A program made the translations under genes and the position numbers. A DNA stretch of 64,000 nucleotides, taken from the NCBI RefSeq assembly GCF_000165425.1, contig NW_001798968.1, forward strand, positions 60,728 through 124,727, written 5' to 3'. Shown piece by piece: positions 1 through 11,153 of the stretch. A model generated the notes under the pieces. The model ran no database searches. It had not been told where the DNA came from and was given only the letters and a program-made list of their open reading frames with translations. This stretch comes from Paramecium tetraurelia. Taxonomy: Eukaryota > Ciliophora > Oligohymenophorea > Peniculida > Parameciidae. Numbering within the stretch: position 1 is the first letter of the stretch; every line of letters begins with the position of its first letter.

Positions 1-1011
1 GCAACCATTGCATCACATTCTCATCTGGATGTGCAGCAATGTCTTGCATCATCAATCTCTGTAAACATGGTGAATAAATCATCTGTTGTGATGATGTCTA
101 TGGTGGTACTCAAAGATATATGAGAAACTTCACTGTAAAGAATCATGGAATCGAAGTTTTGTTTGTAGACATCACAGATCCTGAAAATGTGGCCAAGGCA
201 GTCAATGAAAAGACCAAATTGATCTGGATTGAAACTCCAACTAATCCAACCCTCAAAATCGTAGACATCGCTGCAGTTTGCAAAATTGCCAAAGAAAACA
301 AGATATTAACTGTGGTTGATAACACATTTGCTACTCCATATCTCTAGACTCCAAGAGACTTGGGAGCTGACATCACTGTATTATTTTTAATCCTATAAAC
401 AGGTTAACTCTGGAACCAAATACATGGGTGGACACTCTGATGTCGTCTTTGGATCTTTGACTTGCAATGACAAGGAATTGTATGACAGATTGTTCTTCTC
501 TGCCAAATCATAAGGAGGATGTCCAAGTGTTTTTGATTGCTATCTCATTATGAGAAGTTTGAAGACCCTAGAGTTGAGAGTCAGGTAGGCTACAAAGAAT
601 GCTTATATCTTTGCTAAGTATTTGGAAGGCAATCCCTTGGTTGAGAAAGTTATTTACCCTGGATTGCCCTCTCATCCATAACACGAATTGGTCAAAAAAC
701 AATAAAGAGGAGGTGGAGCCATGATCAGCTTTTATGTTAAGGGAGGATTTGAAGAAACTAGTAAATTATTGAAGGCCTTAAAAATATTTACACTCGCTGA
801 ATCCTTAGGAGGAGTTGAAAGTATATTAATATCTTTAACCACTTATCTAGGTTTAATTGAAGTACCATCAGTCATGACTCATGGATCAGTACCTGCTGAT
901 GTCAGAAACTAATTGGGAATTACAGACAATTTGGTTAGAGTGTCAATTGGTATTGAAAATATTGAAGATTTGATAAATGATATGGAAGACGCACTTAAAG
1001 CATCACATTGA
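1..1011 (+). CDS. cystathionine gamma-lyase (5' truncated by window)
   Basis: PLP-dependent Cys/Met metabolism enzyme that would cleave cystathionine to cysteine, 2-oxobutyrate and ammonia in reverse transsulfuration. The frame is open from base 3. Visible motifs are the DDVYGGTQRY block near the start, ETPTNPTLK, the aspartate block VVDNTFATPY, the PLP-lysine block SGTKYMGGHSDVV and the C-terminal SLGGVESLIEVPSVMTH region typical of gamma-lyase rather than gamma-synthase. Two introns are seen: 378-402 (25 nt) and 821-850 (30 nt). The second is a multiple of three with no TGA, so only loss of the family alignment reveals it. TAA/TAG occur as Gln (for example in PYLQTPRDLG). The frame ends at TGA 1009-1011. 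About the first 90-100 residues lie outside the window. Cystathionine gamma-synthase is the main alternative, judged less likely. Confidence 0.9.
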
Positions 1012-1640
1012 ATATATATTAAGTAATGTCATATATACACAAGTATTAATTAGTCATTCTAGTATTCATAATTTTGCCCCATTTTTAATACTCTAACTAA
1101 TTAATAATAACATTGTCTGTAATTAATACGAGTTGTTGTCTATTCAAATGGACATCAATATTACTTATTATTTTATTCAGATCCTTAATTGTCTTTCAAG
1201 TTCTCTTTCGATATCGGTGTTTCAAATTTGAAGCTCTCTCTGTCTTTCAACAATTTGATTATTATGCTATTATTAAAATTCTTTATTAACATATATAACT
1301 TAAATATTTCTATATATATTTAAGATATGATTAATTTATAGTGTTATGCTATATTTCTCCAAATCCTTTACCTTGTAAATCTCTTGATATTAATTCATAA
1401 AAAACTCATTATAATTAAATTTTAAACACCAAATTTTAAATTCTATTGATATCAAAGTAAATAGTGAAGGAAAATGTAAAATCAAATTTCTAGTAAATAA
1501 TTAACCTTAGTTGAAGAATATTGAAACTGGTCTGAAAGTTCTTTGGGCTAATATTCTTTTCATAAAACTTAGACACAATTTTCTATAATATAATTTAAAT
1601 TAGAATTTATATTTTAATTTTTTAAATAATATGTTATTAT
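1012..1640 (-). other. unresolved coding-like stretch
   Basis: Most of this AT-rich stretch looks intergenic, but the minus strand contains short open pieces of non-random composition, for example KDRESFKFETPISKENLKD near 1160-1260 and VSKFYEKNISPKNFQTSFN near 1500-1570, separated by TGA codons and possible small introns. They could be exons of a small unrecognised gene or remains of one. I could not join them into one convincing frame and saw no family motif. The stretch 1640-1918 shows nothing I can name. Confidence 0.25.
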
Positions 1641-2167
1641 TGATCTTTAATCTAATTCAGCATGCAAACTCTAATTGTAAATAAAATACTTAGCAAATTT
1701 TCATGTATATTTATGTTTAAGAATTATGTTGGGATTGTGTTCAGCTTCTAACGAAAACTAATTCTATATAGAAAATAATTACACTGATGCGTAATTATGA
1801 CACTAATATTAGCAACCTCATTAATTTTCAAATCCACTATAAACCTGTTTTTGATGGTGCACTAACACTGAATTACAGTTGCATTACGTTAGCGATTCTA
1901 AAATTTGGTAGAGTTTTAATGTACAAAAAAAGAACAACTAATAATTAATTATATAAATACAATCAAAGTGCCTAGGTTCAGATAATTAATAATTTAAGAT
2001 TATCACAGATTTAGTGTGTTATAGGAGATAAATAAAGGAGTGGAGATTTCAAATTATCTAATAATGATGATTATGATATTATTGATGCTTATTTTCTTAA
2101 TTAATTAGTTTACATGAATACTGGTAATTAAGATTATATATATATATATTTTAAATATAATTAATAT

Positions 2168-2554
2168 ATGGATCAGAGTATGTTTGAGTAATTTGGGGGT
2201 GATGGGTCGATATCAGATTTGATAGATTAATTTTATTATAAGGTGTTATTCGATCAAAGTTTGAGAAGCATGTTTTTAAAAGCAGACATGACTAGAGTCA
2301 GATTGTAATAAAAGACCTTTTTCGCTTAAATGTTCGGTTGCATTCACACCAAATACACTGGAAAGTATTATTACTAATGAATATACAGAGATCTAATAGA
2401 AGTGCATAAGAATTTGAGCATAACTGATCAATAATTTGATAGATTCTTACATCATCTTAAAAGTATTTTAGCCGACATGAATAAACCGTAAGAATTGATA
2501 GATTAAATATTGAAGAAGGTCGACAGCCATAGAAATTTTATTGTGTTTAAATGA
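2168..2554 (+). CDS. truncated haemoglobin (group I, Paramecium type)
   Basis: Small haem protein of about 121 residues, close to the usual size of ciliate 2-on-2 haemoglobins. It starts MDQSMFEQFGG, followed by a B-helix with tyrosines (QFYYKVLF), a distal Gln/Lys-rich E region (RLQQKTFFAQMFG), the TGKDLIEVHKNL block, and a proximal-histidine helix (RFLHHLKSIL). One 24-nt intron at 2365-2388 contains an in-frame TGA; its removal creates TGKDLIEVH, which aligns with the family. The frame ends at TGA 2552-2554, only 5 nt from the end of the convergent gene. An open frame in the same phase reaches back to an ATG at 1919, but it crosses an alternating TA tract just before 2168, so the shorter start is preferred. 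The likely role is oxygen or NO handling in the cytoplasm. Confidence 0.88.
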
Positions 2555-2559
2555 TATAT

Positions 2560-3841
2560 TCATTATTTTTTTCTTCTATTATCCAAGTCTTTAAAATTCT
2601 ATTCTTCCAATTACAATTTGGCTCTATAAAAAGATAAAATAATTTATACTTTTGTGCATCCTCCATCTTTTGACTCTTCATAAATATGAGATCATCTCTT
2701 TTGGTAGTATCAGATTCTAACACTTCTTAAGGCGAGATCCATGGCTTCTTTTCTTCGTCTATTTACCAAAGTTTCTCTTCTCCAAAGAGCAATCCTTCCA
2801 ACCAGGATCCGATTCCTTATTAAAGAAGAGTTCTACAATAATAAATATATAGTATTACTCTGTTTTATTTCCATTTTCATCAGTTTGCACTTCAAAAATG
2901 TCTACTTCTACAATGTCGAAGATTTTGGCTTATTCCTAAGACTTGAAGAAAGAAGTAATTTTGGACATCATCCCTTCAGCATTGTAATTGAATGTAATAA
3001 CTGATTTCACACCAGGTCCTTCTATAACCATCTTGCCTTGCCAATTCAAAAGTCGATCTCCCATCACCAATCCAGTTATTTCCCTTAATTTTATATATTT
3101 AGAGTTCAATACATAGTTGGTCTCTATGCACACTTATACACAGCACCATTATTGAAGATTATGGTTTATCTACCATTCTGCACTCCTGTTAATGAATTGA
3201 CAGTCTTGTGCACTTAAATTTCTAATCTGTCATCTCCGTATATTTTATAATTATTTCCCTATATGTAATAAAAACATATTGGTGGATCGAAAGAAGTTTA
3301 TTCTGCAAAAAATTATGTGCCATCCTCTTTCACCAACTACACTCATAGATACTATAACATTACTTAAATTGTCTCTCCCACTAATGGATCCAAAGGCGAT
3401 TTCATCTTTGTAATCTCCCCATTGCAATGCAATCCGGATATCTATGTAATGATTGCTATTCTTACTTGATAAGCCGAGATATATTTAATTTATTCCATTG
3501 GTGACAACTGACTGCATCTCTCCAATAAATTACCGAATGTGTGTCCTCTTGAGTTTATATTATTATTTTTTACAAAGCCACTCCATGTAAAAAACTCATA
3601 TCCAAAGACATAGCAATGGGCTTGCTAATTTGCATCAATGATCCGAAATTTCCTGTTATCAGCTTCCCACTTAATTATTTAAACACACTTGCTGCCACTT
3701 TTTAAGTTTCAGAATTCTCTTCACCAAATGATAAGTTAAGACCTCCTAACGTTATATTAAACATGCACTAACCTTATTAATGAGCTGCCTTGTGTCTATA
3801 TGCGGGAAATTGTTGAGCTTATTATACATTTTGAGTGTCAT
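2560..3841 (-). CDS. oxysterol-binding-protein-related protein (ORP), short form
   Basis: Lipid-transfer protein of about 390 residues made up essentially of the OSBP-related lipid-binding domain, with no PH or ankyrin region. In order: LLERCSQLSPMEQIKYISAYQ, then SPLDPLVGETIQ (equivalent to the KPFNPLLGET motif), EQTSFDPP (position of the EQVSHHPP fingerprint), RPTMEITGLVMGDRLLNWQG, and a C-terminal GSWLEGLLFGEEKLW...KLQLEEQ block. About seven introns of 19-29 nt are needed; each splice restores family motifs, and the last (26 nt) gives KAKLQLEEQ. The start ATG is taken at 3839-3841, with a second in-frame ATG at 3827-3829; the frame ends at TGA 2560-2562. The two histidines of the fingerprint that normally contact the PI4P phosphate are replaced by Phe-Asp. 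The family call is secure; exact splice choices near the 5' end are less so. Confidence 0.82.
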
Positions 3842-4646
3842 TCTGTTTTTTAAATCCAAACCACATCTTATTAAAAAGATTTGATATTAATAATATTATT
3901 TAACAATATTTAACAATATAATTTTTGAATACCAATATTATAAAACAATCATTTTAATTAATTATTTATATTAATAATCTCATAAAGACTTAGAAAAATT
4001 ATAACATTTGATATTACTTTTTTATATTAAACAATTTTCAATTAACTTACTTAATGAATTGATTCGAATTCCACCTTCAATCTTTATCTAATTTGAAATT
4101 TATTTCTTTCTATTTGATAAGCATTATCAATTAGAGAAAATTCAAATGTGGAAAACTATTTTTGTAAATCATAAAAGCAAATGTTTCTTATATTATTATA
4201 TAAAAATGAATTGAGAAAAATTATTTATTCATTAATTCAAATTAACCGAAAAAATGATGTTTTGATGAATTATTCATCAACCAAGTATTGTATTTTTTGG
4301 GTATTCATGGTTCAGCTATGATGAATCATATATTTATATTTTTTTTTAAATACACTTCTTAGAAAAATATTAAATGATAAACCAATAGCTAAATGGTATC
4401 TTACTATTATTGAGCCTACCAATATATTATGCTCCAATTTATGATATAAAATTAATCATCAATCTCAGAATTCAAATTTTTTCTATTATTAGAAATAGAG
4501 AAATTAAAAAAATTGTTTTCCTAACATAAATTAACCTTTTTGTACTATAAGAGAAATAGAGAAATGTATTTTTGATTTATTAATATTTTTAATTAAATAC
4601 CACAAATCATAATTCTATTCTGATTGAAGAGAGTAAAACAAATTAA
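3842..4646. other. AT-rich stretch, no gene seen
   Basis: About 800 bp of very AT-rich sequence between the ORP gene and the broken B-box gene copy. I saw no sustained frame, conserved motif, RNA gene or repeat that I can support. Confidence 0.5.
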
Positions 4647-5960
4647 ATGAATGTGGAAAAACCTATCTGCATTCACAAAACAAAACTACCATAAGAAAAT
4701 ATTGCAGAACATATATTAATACCTTTTTCATTCACTTTTCAAATTAACATTTAATATTGGTTTAAATTAATGTCAAACTTGATAATTCTAATTTACAGCA
4801 TTTGAGGTTAATAGCTCATTCACAAGTATCAAAGAAACCAATATTACAATTCAAGCTAATATGGCAATTTTTAATTTTATTTGTTATTTCCACAACTCAT
4901 TCAATGAAAATTTAATTTTTAATTAGATATATTAAATTAAAATCTTAATGTATTTAATAACTTCTATTGCCAAAAATGTAATTCCAAAAAAATTGAAGAA
5001 GAGGCAAGATAAAATGCTGCCAAATATGTGGAAATGCATAGCAGAACAATCCATACCAACGATGAACTGAAGTAACAATATATTAAAAAATTAAATGATC
5101 TTCAGGTAGGCCTAATTTAATATTTTTAGAAATAAATAAAGAATATCACCTCTTTTATTGAACAATAAAGTTCGATATTAAAACAAAATATTAATAAGGC
5201 TAATATGCTTTTAAACTAATAATTAGTTTTGGATTCTCAATCCATTGATAATTTAATGATTTTCCTGACTTTAAATGAAGAAACTTAAGAAATTATCTAA
5301 AATAATTATAAATGGATCAATAATTGTTTAGAAAGATAATTCAATTATGAATTTACTGAAATTGTATATTCAGTGAACTAATTTATCAACACAGAATTTG
5401 AATATGATGTTGTCCCATTTTATGAAGAAGAATATTGAAAAAAAATGGATTAAATTCATTATAGCCAAACCTACAAGGAGGGAAAAACCTTTATTTGTAC
5501 ACATAAGGATAGTTTAGAAAAGAAAAAACAAGAAAAAATGTGTTGTAAATGGTCCATTACTACTCATGTTGCCCATAAAAAGACGGGTTTGTAGACCATT
5601 AAAATTAAATTAAAGCTCAATAATCTAGAATTGCATAAATAAGAAGTTTATAGGATAATTGATTAAGCGCTAGCAGCAAATCAATAAAATCAATAGGAAA
5701 CTTTCTAAAGTTTTTAAAGAACGAGAAAACAACTTATAGTATTGGAAGCCCAAACTAAGATTGATCCTTTTAATAACATTCCAACATTGATTTTTAATGG
5801 TATTGATTGGAATTTATTACCCTATGATGTTGAGATGATCGAATAATAAATTTAATCTAAATAAAAGGAATTATAATTTTCAATAGAATAGGAGAAAACA
5901 ATGAGATATTTGCAATGTTCAAAATAAAAGACAAAGTAAACTTCAAAATATGTAGAGTTT
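4647..5960 (+). pseudogene. decayed copy of the B-box/coiled-coil gene
   Basis: Paralogue of the intact gene at 11154-13499. It shares KPICIHKTKL, then CQKCNSKKIEEE, an aligned coiled-coil segment (ITSFIEQQ, NCLERQFNYEF) and the second zinc-binding segment (TFICTHKDSLEKKKQ). Three things break it. A TA-bounded 246-bp insertion sits inside the first zinc module. An in-frame TGA lies near 5436, just before a run of A. A frame change follows next to that A run, because the second zinc module is read in another frame. The tandem-repeat half of the intact gene is missing; similarity fades at about 5950. If the insertion is removed, the two flanking parts join in phase. A TGA or frame change caused by further eliminated DNA or by misreading cannot be excluded. 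Confidence 0.65.
4712..4957. mobile_element. IES-like insertion bounded by TA
   Basis: Relative to the intact paralogue at 11154-13499, this copy carries 246 extra bases between the codons for IAEH and NFYCQKC. A TA dinucleotide stands at both borders (4712-4713 and 4958-4959), and deleting the segment with one TA joins the flanks in frame. Reading through it meets a TGA. The left end TATATTAA is close to the Paramecium IES end consensus TAYAGYNR; the right end is a poorer match. It is more AT-rich than its flanks and has no open frame. An ordinary random insertion is the alternative; presence in a germline contig and absence from macronuclear DNA would decide. Confidence 0.5.
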
Positions 5961-6490
5961 ATACTATTATATAATCATAATATTAATTATATTATATAAT
6001 CCTGTAAAGGGATAAAAACTTAATCTATAATATTTTATTATTAATCATAATCTTATTTTTTACCTTAATTTTGGTTAGTTCTTAAAGTATATTCTTCGAC
6101 TGTAGTCTTTACTTTTCATTCTAACTTTTCTAACCAAAAAGACATACAAAAGAGTTTTTCCATTTATGACAATTGCTTATTTTAAAGAAAAACGTAAAAA
6201 TTACCATTCTTCCCCCTCCTCCCTTTCAAAATGGGCAATATTATTTCAGAAGCTATTCTAAGGTTTCTTTAAACGAATTAAATAATCAATAAATTTATTT
6301 CAAATCGATGGGGGAAGGCCTTCCCGTTTTTATGCTATTCTCCTTAGCTTTTAAATTGATTACTTCTTATTTGTAAATTTATCCCCTTGATTTTAATCTA
6401 CATATCCTTTAACATCTCGATTTTTTTTGATACTAATTTTCAAATTTGTAGAGAAACTCATCCAAATAGTTATTAAAATATAGAGAGAAA
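5961..6490. other. AT-rich stretch, no gene seen
   Basis: Non-coding by inspection: homopolymer-rich, without a sustained frame or motif. It separates the decayed B-box copy from the next coding-like block. Confidence 0.45.
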
Positions 6491-7533
6491 ATGTTAAATT
6501 TACACAACTTTATTCAATAGCCATAAGTGTTTAATAATGTAATGAATCTTTTAAAAAAGAAGTTTGAATGCCTGAACCGAGAGTTTTACTCGTTAGTAAT
6601 GTTTTTAGAATAAAGTATAAGGTATTCAATTATAATTTAAGTTCTTTTGCCACTAATTAAATCCTTTTTTGAATCTTAAAAAGTTCCACTTGTAATAATG
6701 CAAATAGGAAGCAAATCGAAGCTCGAAAAACTTAAAAGGTGGACTCAAGCTGCGTTTGTGGAGGCATAACTGTATAACCCTTATTTAATGGTAGAAGCTG
6801 AGCTACTCTTAAGTAGATGTTGGTCTCTCAAACTGTTTTAAATAACTTCTGAAGTAGTTCAAAGGATTTGTTTTATCGAGAAAGTATCTTAACTGTTGAA
6901 GAGTTAAATTAAGGATTTTTAGAGATTTGAAAATTTGAAAATTTTTATTTTAATTCTTTCAATTAGAATGTGAAGCTACATCATCAAGCATCTTATCCAA
7001 AATACTATTATATGATAGAATTTTGAAATACTTATTGGTCTTTATTATTGAATACCTTTGTTCTTTCTTAAGTTTATCCTGACATATTGAAAGAAAATCG
7101 AATATTTAAATTATATGTTCTTATTAATTAAAAATAAATGCGATTTCCTTACTAAAATTTTATCTTCTTTTAGTTTAAAACATTTGTCTATTAATTTTGT
7201 TTAGGTTCTTTCAAAAATTACAACATTCCTAAGCATTATATTTCAATGGGTGTAGGGTATAACTTTAGTCACATATTAAAGTTATTTTTATTGAAAATGC
7301 CTCTAGATTTAGATAATATTGGGTACAATTAGGTCTATCAATTGTTAAAGCAATATTTTTAGATTTTTGGACTAGATCATCTTGATCGTTAATCTTCATC
7401 AAGTTTATTCGTATAATTATATTCTCTAAAGGATTCCTCTTATTTCTTGCAGGTGAATTAATTGCAGTTGATCGATTTTGTGAGTTTTAAGTATCATTAT
7501 TTACTAGAAGGGGTTAATTATATTAGATAATTC
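6491..7533 (+). CDS. probable multi-exon hypothetical gene, model incomplete
   Basis: Two open blocks with ordinary protein composition are visible. The first starts at ATG 6491 (MLNLHNFIQQ...) and continues through KKKFECLNREFYSLVMFLEQ, KRWTQAAFVEAQLYNPYLM and EVVQRICFIEKVSQLLK to a TGA near 6969. The second, read from about 7205 after a TTTAG splice-acceptor-like site, contains NYNIPKHYISMGVGYNFSH and LLKQYFQIFGLDHLDRQSSS and ends at a TGA near 7531. Between them a shorter open piece (KILLYDRILKYLLVFIIEYL) may be a middle exon. I recognise no family. The gene sits next to the LINE, so it could also be interrupted or partly degraded. Confidence 0.35.
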
Positions 7534-7601
7534 TGAGTTCACTGTTTTTAAATTTGATTTGATTAATTAAAGTATTTTCACAATGGGAATGGGTGACTAC
7601 C

Positions 7602-10093
7602 TCATCTACATAAATATTAATAATAATAACTAGCATAATTTAGAAAATTAGCCTATTGAAAATATGAATTATTATGATAAAGAATTTCTTACAAATAAAA
7701 ATTATTATATTTTATTCTAAATTGAACTCTGTTTTGCATATTTGTTTTCTCATTAATGTGTAAATTAGCAAGTATCTTCGCCTCGAGCATAACAAAATGC
7801 GCCCTTTATAATTTGTTCTCATTTGATGGAATTGCAAGTCTGCATAAGATTAAAATTAACATTTAAAAAAAATAGAGATTAATTACTTGTTGCTAAAACT
7901 ATTATAAATTATTAAACGAGTACCAATCTACCAGTATCTATCTCATTTAAAAACTTATGAGTATTATTCTCATGAGAATATATAATTTTCTGTATAGATG
8001 ATTATAAAAATAATAAATTCATATACTAATAGATAGAATTATACTAAGAACATCATATTAATTATTCATCTTCTATTATTTTTGTATTATAATATCAATT
8101 CTAAATTTTCTTATTCCTAATATAAAAACACCATATCTGAATAAGCACATTCACGATTAGTTTAGTAATTAATTAATGCTATTTTAAATTCCCTTTATAA
8201 TCCATAATTATACCTAGATATTTATATTTATAGATTATAGGTAGATCGTTCATTTCTAGTTATTACATATTGTATTTGATTGGCATTATTCCAGACTTTG
8301 TGTTGTTAATATGCAGTTCCCATTCTTGTGAAAGCTAATTTAAAATTTGTACAAAGCCTTGTATTTGGCATTTGTGTAAAATAAATGCCAGGTCATCTGC
8401 ATAACTTAATGTTTGTACTTCAGATCCAGTTTTTCAGATAATTTTTTCAGAAAATTATCCATGTATACATTAAATACTAGAGTGAATATAGGAGAGCCTT
8501 ACGGGACTCCATTTTTCTAATGAAATTCTTCTTACATATTGTGTGCATGGATATATAATATATTACTGTGTATTGCTTGTAGAAATCTTATTTCTTCATC
8601 AGGTAAAATGTTATACATTAACAATTATTAATATAATCGATATCTGTCAATAGTTTTATATGCGCTGGAAAAGTCAACAAAGATGATGACTTTTTGATTT
8701 TTTTTATTGTAATTTTTTTATATATCCTTAATTAATAACAAATTGGTTTAAGTGTCGTACCTTTCTATGAAGCCAGTTTATTCTTTTTATATTTTATTTA
8801 TCATATAATCCATAATTATTAATAGAATCTTAGCTCTATTAATTTAAAAGGGGACTTAGTATCACTAGTGGTCGAAATTGTTCTTTTTTAGGAAATTTGG
8901 ATGAACTTTGTTTAGGGGAATGAGTCTTACCCATCCTAGCTTTTTGTTAACTTCAAAAGTCTTGGGTCCCCAGATATCTCTTAAAAGGTTCCATTTAAAT
9001 TCTTTATCATCTAATAAGTTATGCAATCGTATGATATTGCTTTGTCAAATTCTATTTGTTTCTGTAATTCTAAAATCTGATTTTATGTTATTTTATTGAT
9101 TTTGAAAACTTTCCTAATAGCTCGAAACAATTAGAATATACTTTAAGGCCAGCGACCAGTTCTTAACTTTCGTTTAATAGCAATTGTAGAATCCCCATTT
9201 CTTTTTTCTTTATTTTTTATGATGTTTTCTTCAATAATTTAAAAAAGGATTTTCTAATTTCTGAAAATAGATTCTGAATTAATTCTATGGCGAGATGGTT
9301 TTATGAAGTTGTTTATTTACTATAGTCTGATTCTTTTTATATTTATTATCTTCTTTAAGTGGTGTTTATAAAATGAATCAATGTCTTCATGTAAATTCTA
9401 TATTTTAAAAGATTCTGTTATTGCTTTTTTTTTATCAATATATATTATTTCAGAGTCGATTCTCTTTAGCTTTTTCTCTATTTCTAATTTTGTCTCAATC
9501 AAAAAATGATCGGATTCTTTATACCAATAAGACTAAATTTTAGAATGTGATCAGTTTATGATCGTATAATTCTATTTAAATTTTATCTTTATGTTGTTGT
9601 GTTTTGGACTAGAACATTGAGGAATGGAATAGGGTTTTATCATAATTGAAGTGTCCACATATTAGTAAAGTCGTTTATTATCCTATTTATTCTATGGTTT
9701 TAATAATATTTGTTTGAAGTTTTGCATATTATTTTAAAACTACTATCTACTGTGGAAGTAGGCATTTATGGTAACCAATTCTATAATTTGATTTACTATT
9801 CTAAGTATTAGAATATCATATGGTAAATTATTTTAGGGATAATAATAGTTAGTGATATTTTGTGAATAGAATTATTTATGAACTCCTATTATTATGCCTC
9901 CAGATCTTTCAGTATTTTGGCGAGCATAGTAATATGTATATCTAACTGAGTTTTCTACTTGTTAGCCTTTCATCTCTTACAAGCAGATTATGTGTGGACT
10001 GTGTGTTTCTATTATAAATAATTTATTCATTGTTAATGAACTGATGTTCCAGTTCACGACATTTAATTTTGTTTATATATTTATATCATTCAT
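7602..10093 (-). mobile_element. LINE (non-LTR retrotransposon), ORF2-like, degraded
   Basis: Reading minus from ATG 10091-10093, an APE-type endonuclease comes first: VNWNISSL, then ICLQEMKG with the catalytic Glu, RSGGIIIGVHK, ICGHFNYD (equivalent of GDFN) and ESDHFLIE (SDH, at 9506-9514). A reverse transcriptase follows: motif A VIIFVDFSSAYKTID (about 8645-8690), motif B NGVPQGSPIFTLVFN (about 8475-8515), motif C LSYADDLAF (about 8380-8410) and the KYLGIIMD block (about 8205). A C-terminal region with LAIPSNENKLQRAHFV ends at TGA 7602-7604. TAA and TAG encode Gln inside it, so it has long lived in this genetic code. The motif blocks lie in different frames (at least three changes, one at 8421-8440 between motifs B and C), so it is a dead copy. 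Element ends and target-site duplications were not resolved. Confidence 0.85.
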
Positions 10094-10540
10094 GGAGGTG
10101 TTTAAATTTTGCTTTTCTCATATTTTATTCCCTCCTTTTTAAAATGTATTTACTTTATTGATCTTTGTTTCTTTCCCATTATGATAATTCTTGATATGCT
10201 ATTAATAGGAGTGCTATGACTTTTTAGCATTTTTTACAAAGTAATTAAACTTCAAATTGTTCTTCGCTATCGTTTGAGGTATGATTATCAAAAATTACTT
10301 GTGGGATGATTGGTATTATATTACTTGTGTTTCTCTTAAAGCTTATTACTTTTATTCATTTATTAATATTCAATTTTGTTTGTCTTCTATGTGTGTTTTG
10401 TTTATGTTTGAATTCGTTTATTTTCATTATTGATTTTTTGTTCACCCAAATGATTGTTATGTAGCTTTCTCTTTAGAGGTGAGAATTATCCAAATTTTTC
10501 ATAAAGCGATTGTTTCGTTATTTTTGTCTATTTTTTTTTC
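10094..10540 (-). other. possible 5' part of the LINE
   Basis: Upstream of the endonuclease start on the minus strand are short open pieces rich in Lys, Gln and Asn, for example INEFKHKQNTHRRQTKLN and QVIFDNHTSNDSEEQFEVQ followed by LLCKKC. They could be an ORF1 or leader of the same element, but no ORF1 domain (RRM, CCHC knuckles) can be established by eye. Confidence 0.3.
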
Positions 10541-10750
10541 CTGACTCCAACCAAGACTAAATTTACTCAAGTGGCCAGGAATTAGGCCCACCCTAGATAT
10601 AGAAGGTATCAAAAGTCTATAGAAGATTGGAAAGCCATTGACTGGATACTCAGGTAATAAATTTGCAGACTGTGCTTAAATTGCTGCTTCATTTGTTTCT
10701 CCTGATGCACAATTATAAAAGATAAAAAAAATAATCGAAACAATTATTTA
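10541..10750 (+). other. coding-like fragment beside the LINE
   Basis: A plus-strand segment of higher GC and protein-like composition. One frame reads VARNQAHPRYRRYQKSIEDW and AIDWILR; another reads GIKSLQKIGKPLTGYSGNKF and CAQIAASFVSPDAQLQ up to a TGA near 10750. It may be an exon pair or the remains of a gene broken by the element. I recognise no family. The sequence from 10751 to 11153 is AT-rich with nothing else visible. Confidence 0.25.
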
Positions 10751-11153
10751 ATACAAATGATAAAAATTCATTAGGCTATTAATTGTATAATTAAAGACTA
10801 ATTAACATAAATGTTGTGAGTGAGTCATCTTAATGTACTCTCTTATTGTAAGAAGGAAAGGGTTTATGTTATCATCAAAAAAAGTTGAATTTTTTTGAAT
10901 TAACAATACTCAAATAATTAATCTATTGAAGACAGGCACTTAATTTATTGTTATAATTTCAGAACAATGAATAGAAAATACCTTTAATGTTATTGAAGAG
11001 ATATTAAATCATCAAATTATATATATATTATTATTTGTTTTGGTTTAATTTGAGAATTATTTCATAATAAATTTTATTTTTGCAGCCACAAGAGCAAATA
11101 CAAGATCTAGTTTTTATTAATTTTTATATTATTACCAAATATCGAATTCTATA

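Noticed and set aside
2130..2165. Alternating TA tract as a possible telomere or origin element
   Set aside because: No C4A2/C3A3-type telomere repeats occur anywhere in the window, and TA runs are common in AT-rich intergenic DNA.
5106..5129. 24-nt intron-like segment (GTAGGC...TTTAG) in the decayed B-box copy
   Set aside because: The intact paralogue has coding sequence of the same length at this position, so the segment aligns as exon.
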